5,762 nt of DNA from assembly GCA_023266955.1 (NCBI GenBank), contig JAHFOH010000096.1:1-5762 (forward strand). The letters are read 5' to 3'. This stretch comes from Nitrososphaerota archaeon (GTDB lineage: Archaea; Thermoproteota; Nitrososphaeria; Nitrososphaerales; JAHFOH01). Position numbers and translations under genes: made by a program. The notes beneath the pieces are model-generated. The model was given only the letters and a program-made list of their open reading frames with translations. It made no database searches and had not been told where the DNA came from. The stretch's first letter is position 1. The number at the start of each line of letters is the position of its first letter. Below are positions 1 to 5,695 of the stretch, in pieces.

Positions 1-684
1 CAGCTGTTCATCAGTCATATCCCAGATATCTTCGAATCCCAGTAGCTGGCCAGCGAGAGGTACAGAGTCTAATGCACTGTCCCACATTGAAAGCTTCCCT
101 CTGTATCGCTCGTCCCAAAGAAGCTCCCACGAGTCAGGCTGGCCTTCCACAAGGTCGGGTCTGTAAGTGATGGAGACGAATCCCCAATCTACGGGAACTT
201 GGTACAGTTTACCATCGACGTAGATATCCGGGTTTTCACGGAACGCTCGTTGCAAGTTATCCCACTCTGGTATTAACGATGCATCTATCGGCACGACAAC
301 TCCTGCGTCTACAAACCTCTTTGTCAAGTAGCTGCAGGGGTGTACTATGTCGGCTGCGAATCCCGCTCGCAGCTTAGAAAGCATCTCTGCATCATCTACG
401 GCGAAACTGAATTCAACCTGTACCTTCGGAAACTTTTGCTTGAATGGTTTCCATAAGTCCTCCACGTCATAGCCAGTCCATTCCAGCACTCTGAGCGTTC
501 CGGTACGTTCACCCGGAGGAATAGGTCTGGAGGTCAACCATGCATAATAGCCTCCGCCAGCAGCCGCAGCAACTCCCGCTCCGATGGCAACTTTAGCGAG
601 TGTTGATAGTGCTCTACGTCTATTCATTCGAGCCTTGAAGATATTTTCGACCTGCGATCTCCTTTCGCTAGGATCAGAATACAT
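1..684 (-). CDS. Polyamine-type (PotD/PotF-like) ABC transporter solute-binding protein, C-terminus cut by window edge
   Basis: This is the extracellular ligand-binding subunit of the importer encoded upstream on the same strand. The reading frame is open from ATG 684 to position 1, giving 228 residues with no stop, so roughly the last third or more of a family member of about 350 residues lies outside the window. Residues 20-50 form a signal region: R22-R24 followed by A-L-S fits a twin-arginine motif, then comes a hydrophobic Ala/Gly-rich stretch with no lipobox Cys. The mature part shows PotD-family landmarks: LEWTGYD (67-73), PCSYL (116-120), PVDWGF (164-169) and SWELLWDERYRGKL (185-198). 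ATG 684 is preferred because a TATA-like box lies about 32 nt upstream and would give a nearly leaderless mRNA. An alternative ATG at 627 starts directly at MNRRRAL but has no Shine-Dalgarno at usual spacing. Family assignment is firm. The ligand is not established. Confidence 0.88.
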   Translation of the reverse strand, partial: MYSDPSERRSQVENIFKARMNRRRALSTLAKVAIGAGVAAAAGGGYYAWLTSRPIPPGERTGTLRVLEWTGYDVEDLWKPFKQKFPKVQVEFSFAVDDAEMLSKLRAGFAADIVHPCSYLTKRFVDAGVVVPIDASLIPEWDNLQRAFRENPDIYVDGKLYQVPVDWGFVSITYRPDLVEGQPDSWELLWDERYRGKLSMWDSALDSVPLAGQLLGFEDIWDMTDEQL

Positions 685-712
685 GGAGAACCGCTTGCTG
701 TGCGCCGGATTG

Positions 713-720
713 TTATAAAA
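713..720 (-). promoter_or_regulatory. Archaeal TATA-like box for the solute-binding protein gene
   Basis: Read on the minus strand this is TTTTATAA, preceded by purines (CAAG) that could serve as a weak BRE. Its centre is about 32 nt upstream of ATG 684. With a usual TATA-to-start distance of about 26 nt, transcription would begin near 690, leaving a leader of about 6 nt. It sits in the 61-nt gap after the hydrolase stop codon, so the binding protein could be made in excess of the membrane subunits, as is common for ABC importers. The assignment is by pattern and position only. Confidence 0.5.
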
Positions 721-745
721 GCTTGACTCACGACACAACCTTATT

Positions 746-1630
746 TCATTTGAACCGTTTCATGTGCAGAATTCTGTATGTTTCCGGCCTGCGTTCAGCT
801 AGGAAGCTATCATCTGAGTTCCTCTGACGACGTACTTCTCCTAGATCTATCTGTACGATCCCTATTGCTGTCTTCTTTGAATCCGCAGGCATCTCTAGCA
901 AAATCTCTCCAGAAGGACTGATAACTTTAGACTTACCAAAGAAATGTACTCCTTTAGGGTAATGACTAGTAGCAAATCTACCTTCCTCGTCTCCCGTTCG
1001 GTTGACGCTCACCAAAAAGGCGTGGTTTTGCCTAGCAGAAGCAGGCAGGATCAAATCCCAATCCCTTTCAAACGGCGAAGGGTAGGCGCTAGGGTTGAAT
1101 ATGATCTCCGCCCCTTCCAGTGCAAGTATACGGGGCACTTCCGGGAAATCTATGTCATGGCAAATTGCTAAACCAATCTTTCCGAAAGCTGTGTTAGTAA
1201 CTTTGTATCGGCCACCAGCAGTGAAGTACTGTCTTTCGTAATCCCTCCATAAGTGCACCTTTCTATGCTTCAGTATTATTCTTCCTCTTGGGTCAATTAC
1301 GATTGCGGTGTTGTAGATTTGTTCGCCAACCTTTTCAGGAATCGAGCCCAGTACCAGATGTATGTGATGGGTTTTTGCCAGCCTAGCCATCTGGCGTGTG
1401 GTAGGGCCGGGAATCGTTTCTGCTAACTCGCGAAATTTTCGTCCTGCCAAGTACCCCGTCGTCCATAGTTCAGGTAGGACGGCAACATGGATTCCTCGCC
1501 GCGCAGAATTATCTATCGCTTTAATGGCTCTCTGTAGGTTATCGTTCTTATCAGCTAGGATGGCGTAAAATTGAACTAAGACTATCGAAACAGGGTTAGG
1601 TAGGAGTCGGGCCAATCTGTGGAGCTTCAC
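746..1630 (-). CDS. Nitrilase-superfamily carbon-nitrogen hydrolase (amidase/carbamoylase type)
   Basis: A cytoplasmic C-N hydrolase of 294 residues, normal length for the family. The catalytic residues are all visible: Glu54 in LPELWTTGY, Lys124 in HRKVHLW and Cys157 in ICHDIDFPE. Glu132 in DYERQYFTAGG matches the fourth conserved acid. The sequence after the Cys (LALEGAEIIFNPSAYPS) is typical of the fold. Known members hydrolyse N-carbamoylputrescine, beta-ureidopropionate, omega-amides and aliphatic amides. The residues after Cys157 (H-D-I-D) differ from the C-W-D-Q I remember for N-carbamoylputrescine amidase, so I do not assign that activity. The start is GTG at 1630, 6 nt after the upstream permease stop. 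About 13 residues precede the usual first strand (VSIVLVQ), and TTG 1615 is a possible alternative start. Sitting between a permease gene and the binding-protein gene, it probably acts on the imported compound or its product. Confidence 0.9.
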   Translation of the reverse strand: MKLHRLARLLPNPVSIVLVQFYAILADKNDNLQRAIKAIDNSARRGIHVAVLPELWTTGYLAGRKFRELAETIPGPTTRQMARLAKTHHIHLVLGSIPEKVGEQIYNTAIVIDPRGRIILKHRKVHLWRDYERQYFTAGGRYKVTNTAFGKIGLAICHDIDFPEVPRILALEGAEIIFNPSAYPSPFERDWDLILPASARQNHAFLVSVNRTGDEEGRFATSHYPKGVHFFGKSKVISPSGEILLEMPADSKKTAIGIVQIDLGEVRRQRNSDDSFLAERRPETYRILHMKRFK

Positions 1631-1636
1631 AAAGCT

Positions 1637-2425
1637 TTACTTCTTTTCCCTGATCCTCCTAGTGATTTCTGAGGCAACAACCAAGAGCGCCGAAAATGAG
1701 AGAGCAAGTGCTGAAACTGCGGTGAGCACAGGAAGCCTCGTCGGAAGCCTGACTTGTCCGAATATGTATACCGGCAGGGTCGGTTGATACCCTATGGTGA
1801 AGAACGCAACAGCTACTTCACCAAAGGATATTGTGAACGCTAGAATTGCCGCCGCTAATAGTCCAGGGAAAATCAGAGGAAGAGTTACCTTCAGAAATGT
1901 TGTCAGTTCATCAGCTCCGAGATCCATTGCAGCTTCTTCGAGACTGCGGTCGAATCCGATCAAACGCGCAACCATGACTAAGAGAGAGAAGGGTAAAGCG
2001 ATAAGCGTATGAGCCAAAATCACCGTAACAAGGGATAGTTCCAATCCTATTGCATGAAAGAAAGTCAGCAGGGAAATACCTACGATTACAGGAGGAATAA
2101 CCATCGGTATCAGCACTAGCGTGTTGAATGCCTTACGGCCGACAAAGGATTGGTGACGAACGAGAACAAATGCTGCTGCAGTGCCCCCGGGTGTGGATAG
2201 CAGAGTCACTACAGCCCCCACAAGAAGACTGTTTGCGATAGCTGAAAGGATAGTAGGATCTGAAAGCACCTCAGCATACCACTTTAAGGTGAAAGCCTTG
2301 AATGGAAGGCCCACCCTCGCTGAATCATTAAACGAGAAGATCACTAGGATGATGAGAGGAGCGAAAGTGAAGGCATAGTAAAACACCATGTATCCAAAGT
2401 GCAAACGGCTGGTGAGCAAAGACAT
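1637..2425 (-). CDS. potC: ABC transporter permease, PotC-like
   Basis: Inner-membrane channel subunit of 262 residues, the usual size for PotC. Six hydrophobic segments can be picked out at roughly 12-31, 62-90, 101-122, 130-154, 185-210 and 232-252. The PotC-class tag SFNDS lies just after the first segment (31-35). The EAA coupling motif, which docks with the ATPase, is at 164-187 (EAAMDLGAD, ending in TLPLIFPG). The start is ATG 2425, one base after the stop of the first permease, with GGAGAG about 8 nt upstream inside that gene's last codons. Translation of the two permeases is therefore probably coupled, as expected for a heterodimeric channel. The C-terminus is basic (RRIREKK), consistent with a cytoplasmic tail. 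Family membership is firm, but the substrate class (polyamine versus a related organic cation or opine-like solute) is inferred from homology. Confidence 0.92.
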   Translation of the reverse strand: MSLLTSRLHFGYMVFYYAFTFAPLIILVIFSFNDSARVGLPFKAFTLKWYAEVLSDPTILSAIANSLLVGAVVTLLSTPGGTAAAFVLVRHQSFVGRKAFNTLVLIPMVIPPVIVGISLLTFFHAIGLELSLVTVILAHTLIALPFSLLVMVARLIGFDRSLEEAAMDLGADELTTFLKVTLPLIFPGLLAAAILAFTISFGEVAVAFFTIGYQPTLPVYIFGQVRLPTRLPVLTAVSALALSFSALLVVASEITRRIREKK

Positions 2426-2426
2426 T

Positions 2427-3311
2427 TCAGAGACTCTCCATGACCTTATCCGGACCTACGGCGCGAAGCAAGAGTAAAGTCATTACCATCACAACTGCCA
2501 GCATTATGAAAGCTAGGGACGAACCAAGAGGCCAATTGAAACCTAAATGAAAGTAGTTCTCGATTAGATTACCATACATGTAGCCTTGAGGGCCTCCTAC
2601 GAGTGCGGGTGTCACGAATTCTCCTACAGTCGGGATGAAAACGAATAGCACCGCAACTACCAGGCCTGGCCAAGTCAGAGGTAAGGTAACTCTAAGGAAT
2701 GCTTGCGTCGGAGTCGCTCCGAGATCCATCGCCGCCTCTAGCAAAGACTTGTCCATCTTTTCTAAGGAAGCATAAAGGGGGAAGACAAGCCAAGGCGACC
2801 AGATGTGAATCAAGGTTATGATCACGGCGAAGGGACTGTATAGAAGAAGATCAGCTGGCTGCTCGACCAGCCTAAGGTTGAGTAGTAGGGAGTTTAGGAT
2901 CCCGTCGTATCCGAGAATGATCTTCCACGCGTAGACGATGAGTAAGTAGCTGGTCCAGAAAGGGCCCATCAAGGCAAGCAGTAATGGAATCTTGTACTTT
3001 CGAACCCTGAAAGCGAGGAAGTATGCAGCAGGATACGCCAGCCCAATTGATCCCATAGTGACAGCAGCTGAGATGACAAGAGACCTCAAGAAAAGTGGTA
3101 TGTGGATTGGGTTCGCTAGAAACTGTGCATAATTGTCAATTGTAAACTGCGGGATTATGGAGATATACTCTTGCCTCCAGAAGCTGTAGAGAAAGATTAC
3201 AGCAGTTGGAACAATCAAGAATAACAGGAACCATGAAAGTGAGAAAGAAAGCCCCGAAAAGATCCGAAGTTGAACCTTCCTTCTAAAAAATTGAAGGAAC
3301 TTGTCTCTCAA
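2427..3311 (-). CDS. potB: ABC transporter permease, PotB-like
   Basis: Partner channel subunit of 294 residues. A basic N-terminal tail (RRKVQLR) precedes six hydrophobic segments at roughly 24-44, 75-100, 108-132, 157-180, 214-235 and 263-284. The EAA motif is at 192-215 (EAAMDLGAT, ending in TLPLTWPG). PotB-like features include GPFWTSYLLIVYAW (116-129) between the second and third segments and FIPTVGEFVTPALVGGPQG (225-243) near the fifth. The start is TTG 3311. It is supported by AAGGAGAT 6 nt upstream, and an in-frame stop (the ATPase TGA at 3329-3327) lies only five codons before it. A nearby ATG at 3319 is out of frame and stops after three codons. The gene follows the ATPase by 15 nt and abuts the PotC-like permease by one base, so it is an operon member. 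Confidence 0.92.
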   Translation of the reverse strand: MRDKFLQFFRRKVQLRIFSGLSFSLSWFLLFLIVPTAVIFLYSFWRQEYISIIPQFTIDNYAQFLANPIHIPLFLRSLVISAAVTMGSIGLAYPAAYFLAFRVRKYKIPLLLALMGPFWTSYLLIVYAWKIILGYDGILNSLLLNLRLVEQPADLLLYSPFAVIITLIHIWSPWLVFPLYASLEKMDKSLLEAAMDLGATPTQAFLRVTLPLTWPGLVVAVLFVFIPTVGEFVTPALVGGPQGYMYGNLIENYFHLGFNWPLGSSLAFIMLAVVMVMTLLLLRAVGPDKVMESL

Positions 3312-3317
3312 ATAGCC

Positions 3318-3325
3318 ATCTCCTT
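3318..3325 (-). promoter_or_regulatory. Shine-Dalgarno site that selects the TTG start of the PotB-like permease
   Basis: The minus strand reads AAGGAGAT with 6 nt before TTG 3311. This is the feature that decides the rare TTG start. The only ATG in the gap overlaps the Shine-Dalgarno itself and leads to a stop after three codons. Confidence 0.65.
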
Positions 3326-3326
3326 G

Positions 3327-4385
3327 TCACCGAAGTGAGGAAATAAGGAGAGCCTTATCAATATCCCAGCCAACGAAGACCTCATCGCCGACTCTGTAAA
3401 TGGACTCCAGGGCCAGGTTAGTAGATCTCACCTTGATGATGATGCGCTCGCTTAATTGTACGTCATAAACACTATCCGAACCTCGATAAGTCACGCCTCT
3501 AACTGTCCCTTTGAAAACATTGTCCGGACCACTCAAGGTTTTTCCTATCGAGATCTTCTCAGATCGTATGGAAAATATGATGTCGGTGCCCTTTGACGCT
3601 TGGGAAGTCACTCTAACTGAAAGACCGTCGATTTCTACTGCGCCGTCTAGGTACCGCCCTCCAAGCATGTTAGTTTCTCCCATGAACTCTGCGACTGAGT
3701 GATTGCGAGGCTTCTCATATACTTCCAGAGGCGTCCCCACTTGTTCGATCCGCCCACTAATCATCACGGCAACCCTATTCGATAAGCTGAGCGCCTCGGT
3801 TTGATCATGAGTGACGTACACAAACGTGGTACCGACTTCCCGTTGAATACGCTTCAGCTCCTCCTGCATCTCTAAGCGTAACCTTAGGTCTAAAGGTCCA
3901 AGCGGCTCGTCAAGAAGAAGGACAGTTGGCTCAGTTACCAATGCTCGAGCTATTGCTACTCTTTGCTGCTGGCCACCGCTCAATTGCGAGATCTTCCTCT
4001 TTTCGAGTCCCGAAAGCCTGACGATTTCCAGAAACTTAGAGGCCCTCTGCCGGATTTCCTGTTTGGCTAGCCTCTTCACCTTAAGTCCAAAGGCCACGTT
4101 CTCTTCAACGCTAAGATGGGGAAAGAGTGCGAGATGTTGAAAGACCATGTTGGTTGGTCTCTTGAAAGGTGGAACACCGGCCATAGATTGTCCGCTGATG
4201 AAAACCTCTCCTTCTGAAGGATCCTCAAAGCCTGCGATAGTTCTGAGGGTAGTGGTCTTACCGCATCCAGAGGGGCCTAGTAGTGAAAAGAATTCGCCCT
4301 TAAGTATCTGGATGCTTACGTTATCGACAGCAACGATATCTGCAAAGCGTTTGGTAACACCGCGCAACTCAACGTCTATTACCAT
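3327..4385 (-). CDS. potA: ABC transporter ATP-binding protein, PotA-like
   Basis: Cytoplasmic ATPase of 352 residues that powers the importer, full length for the PotA/MalK class with a regulatory C-terminal domain. Visible motifs are Walker A GPSGCGKTT (37-45), Q-loop Gln83 in VFQHLALFPH, signature LSGGQQQR (135-142), Walker B LLLDEP with catalytic Glu160, D-loop PLD (164-166) and H-switch His193 in THDQTEA. Residues about 236-350 form the TOBE-type domain, including EFMGETNML (233-241) and SIRSEKI (272-278). The start is ATG 4385, the first possible codon after an in-frame TAG two codons upstream. The closest strong Shine-Dalgarno (GGGGAGGTG, 4407-4399) is 13 nt away, longer than usual. 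The gene heads the importer operon, 15 nt before the first permease. Its first bases overlap a 25-codon relic of another ABC ATPase, which may couple its translation. Related ATPases transport Fe3+, sulfate or sugars; the permease and binding-protein types favour the polyamine class. Confidence 0.95.
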   Translation of the reverse strand: MVIDVELRGVTKRFADIVAVDNVSIQILKGEFFSLLGPSGCGKTTTLRTIAGFEDPSEGEVFISGQSMAGVPPFKRPTNMVFQHLALFPHLSVEENVAFGLKVKRLAKQEIRQRASKFLEIVRLSGLEKRKISQLSGGQQQRVAIARALVTEPTVLLLDEPLGPLDLRLRLEMQEELKRIQREVGTTFVYVTHDQTEALSLSNRVAVMISGRIEQVGTPLEVYEKPRNHSVAEFMGETNMLGGRYLDGAVEIDGLSVRVTSQASKGTDIIFSIRSEKISIGKTLSGPDNVFKGTVRGVTYRGSDSVYDVQLSERIIIKVRSTNLALESIYRVGDEVFVGWDIDKALLISSLR

Positions 4386-4446
4386 CTTCTACCGCCAGCA
4401 CCTCCCCGAATTTCTTCTTCACATTAGTGAGTTCCACACCTGACAT
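4369..4446 (-). pseudogene. 5' relic of a second ABC ATPase gene, now a 25-codon leader ORF overlapping the potA start
   Basis: ATG 4446 opens a 25-codon frame ending in TGA at 4371-4369. Codons 4-21 read VELTNVKKKFGEVLAVED, which is the first strand and adenine-binding region of an ABC ATPase of the PotA/MalK type. The intact neighbour has VELRGVTKRFADIVAVDN at the same place, identical at 8 of 18 positions with several conservative changes, while the DNA of the two stretches matches at only about 25 of 54 bases by hand count. It is therefore an independent, diverged ATPase start, not a recent copy or a frameshifted piece of the intact gene, which has its own complete N-terminus. The similarity ends where the ATG of the intact gene begins (4385), as if a deletion had joined the two. 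A TATA-like box about 35 nt upstream suggests this ATG was, and may still be, the first translated codon of the operon. It could now work as a leader peptide for translational coupling. Confidence 0.72.
4399..4407 (-). promoter_or_regulatory. Strong Shine-Dalgarno-like site inside the relic ORF, upstream of potA
   Basis: The minus strand reads GGGGAGGTG, matching the conserved 3' end of 16S rRNA very well. It lies 13 nt before ATG 4385. Within the relic these bases encode G-E-V of the ATPase fold, so the match may be partly accidental. It is nevertheless the best ribosome-binding candidate for potA, either alone or together with termination/reinitiation at the overlapping ORF. Confidence 0.45.
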
Positions 4447-4477
4447 TAGGTGCTCTGCTATACGTACTTATCTGAAC

Positions 4478-4485
4478 ATATTTTT
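4478..4485 (-). promoter_or_regulatory. TATA-like box for the transporter operon
   Basis: The minus strand reads AAAAATAT, centred about 35 nt before ATG 4446, which would place the transcript start near 4455 and give a leader of about 9 nt. This geometry resembles that of the box before the binding-protein gene. The stretch is AT-rich on both strands (ACATATTTTT on plus, 4476-4485) and could also serve the divergent dehydrogenase gene. It is a pattern-based call. Confidence 0.4.
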
Positions 4486-4524
4486 GAACCTTATCTAACG
4501 CTACCTGTTTGAGTAAATACCCAC

Positions 4525-4532
4525 AGGGTGAT
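4525..4532 (+). promoter_or_regulatory. Ribosome-binding site of the dehydrogenase gene
   Basis: AGGGTGAT lies just before ATG 4535 and matches the anti-Shine-Dalgarno, though the spacing is short. An in-frame TGA at 4529-4531 leaves ATG 4535 as the first possible ATG in this frame. The ATG at 4531 is in a different frame and does not lead into the protein. The transcript start may derive from the AT-rich stretch near 4480 or from a weaker TTATCTAA at 4491-4498; neither is certain. Confidence 0.5.
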
Positions 4533-4534
4533 GG

Positions 4535-5695
4535 ATGATAAAAATAGCAGTTCTTGCCGGAGCCGGGGGAATGGGATCCGTTATTGCAAAGGACCTCGAA
4601 CAGAGCGGTATCGACAAGATCATCGTAGCGGACATTGATCTTGCTAAAGCCCAGAAAGTAGCTAAACAACTGGGATCAAGATGCATGGCAAAGAAAGTCG
4701 ACCTTGCAAATATTGAGAGCGTTACTTCGTGCATAAGCGATGCTGATGCAGTGGCAAACGCGGGTTGGTATGAATACAATCTAATTGTCACCCAGGCCGC
4801 TATCAACTCTCAAGTTCCGTATGTGGACCTGGGAGGACTATACCATATGACGCGCAGGCAGCTTCGCCTTCACAAAAATGCTTTAGCACAGAGATGTACA
4901 ATTGTGCTCGGAGGGGGAGAAAGTCCAGGGCTAACCAACGTACTCGCCAAACTAGGTTCTTCAAAATTGGATGCCACAGGGACTATCAGGATCAGAGTTC
5001 GGTCGCGAGAGCTCTCTGGTTCTGAGACTCGCATTCTTTCCTTTCCTTTTGCAGTTGGTACAGTTCTCGATGAACTTTCGATGAAGCCCATAGTCTACAT
5101 GAACGGAAAATACCGGAAGATGCCTCCTCTTTCCGGAGAGGAGAGGGTAAATTTTCCGAAGCCAGTAGGAGTCAACACATGCCATTACTCACTTCACTCA
5201 GAACTTGCAACACTACCCACCACCATCCAGGGAGTCAGGAACGTAGACCTCAAGCTGGGTTTTCCTGCTGAATTTCTGCGAACAATCAAACCCTTGATCA
5301 ATTTGGGTCTACTGAGCAGCGAACGAATTACCATCAGAGGAACCTCGATTTCTCCAAGAGATTTCCTAGTCGCCCACTTCTCGTCTAAGCCTCAACACTA
5401 CGAGCCTTACAGACACATTGCCATCAGGGTGATTGTCCAAGGGAGGAAAGACGGTTCATCGGAGGAGAGGATCTACGAAACGCTAGCAGGCCCGAAAAAT
5501 GAATGGGGTCTAAAGAATGGAACCGCATTTCTCACAGGGATTGTAGCTTCTATCATCGTTCAGATGTTAGCCAACCGGAAGATCACAAAGAAGGGCGTTT
5601 TGGCTCCTGAGGAGTGTGTGGAAGCTGGTGCACTACTTGCCGACCTCAAGTCCAGAGGCGTCCACGTAAAGGAGAGAGTCGTTCGACCTAGCTAA
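4535..5695 (+). CDS. Lysine 6-dehydrogenase-like / saccharopine dehydrogenase-family oxidoreductase
   Basis: A 386-residue soluble NAD(P)-dependent dehydrogenase, the usual length for bacterial and archaeal lysine 6-dehydrogenases (about 380). The N-terminus is a Rossmann fold: G9, G11 and G14 in LAGAGGMG, with Asp33 at the end of the second strand (IIVADID), which favours NAD(H). Further family landmarks are YVDLGG (96-101), GGGESPGLTNVLA (126-138), SPRDFL (273-278), VIVQGRKDG (299-307) and ITKKGVLAPEE (350-360), which match lysine 6-dehydrogenase sequences I recall. That enzyme oxidatively deaminates the epsilon-amino group of lysine to allysine, which cyclises to piperideine-6-carboxylate. 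Relatives act on saccharopine or carboxynorspermidine, so the substrate remains open. The gene is divergent from the transporter operon across a 149-nt spacer, suggesting shared regulation. The family usually has A-P-G where this protein has S-P-G. The 67 bases after the stop show no clear T-rich terminator. Confidence 0.87.
   Translation: MIKIAVLAGAGGMGSVIAKDLEQSGIDKIIVADIDLAKAQKVAKQLGSRCMAKKVDLANIESVTSCISDADAVANAGWYEYNLIVTQAAINSQVPYVDLGGLYHMTRRQLRLHKNALAQRCTIVLGGGESPGLTNVLAKLGSSKLDATGTIRIRVRSRELSGSETRILSFPFAVGTVLDELSMKPIVYMNGKYRKMPPLSGEERVNFPKPVGVNTCHYSLHSELATLPTTIQGVRNVDLKLGFPAEFLRTIKPLINLGLLSSERITIRGTSISPRDFLVAHFSSKPQHYEPYRHIAIRVIVQGRKDGSSEERIYETLAGPKNEWGLKNGTAFLTGIVASIIVQMLANRKITKKGVLAPEECVEAGALLADLKSRGVHVKERVVRPS

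Noticed and set aside
746..1630. Naming the hydrolase N-carbamoylputrescine amidase on the strength of the polyamine-type neighbours
   Set aside because: Its residues around the catalytic Cys and Lys do not match what I recall of that subfamily, and neighbourhood alone is not enough.
4147..4443. Plus-strand ORF of 98 codons over the ATPase start
   Set aside because: It is antisense to the Walker A region of potA and its translation is low-complexity with no recognisable motif.
4386..4446. Relic ORF as a frameshifted N-terminal part of the intact ATPase
   Set aside because: The intact ATPase already has its own complete first strand (VELRGVTKRFADIVAVDN) ahead of Walker A, so joining the frames would duplicate the N-terminus and not restore one.
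4421..4449. Direct repeat ACATTAG at 4421-4427 and 4443-4449, 22 nt apart, as a possible operator
   Set aside because: Only seven bases match, and both copies lie in or at the start of the relic ORF. Chance occurrence is likely.
4424..4806. Minus-strand ORFs of 81 and 101 codons overlapping the start of the dehydrogenase gene
   Set aside because: They lie antisense to a well-supported coding region, their translations resemble no family, and they are explained as reverse-frame shadows of the Rossmann-fold gene.
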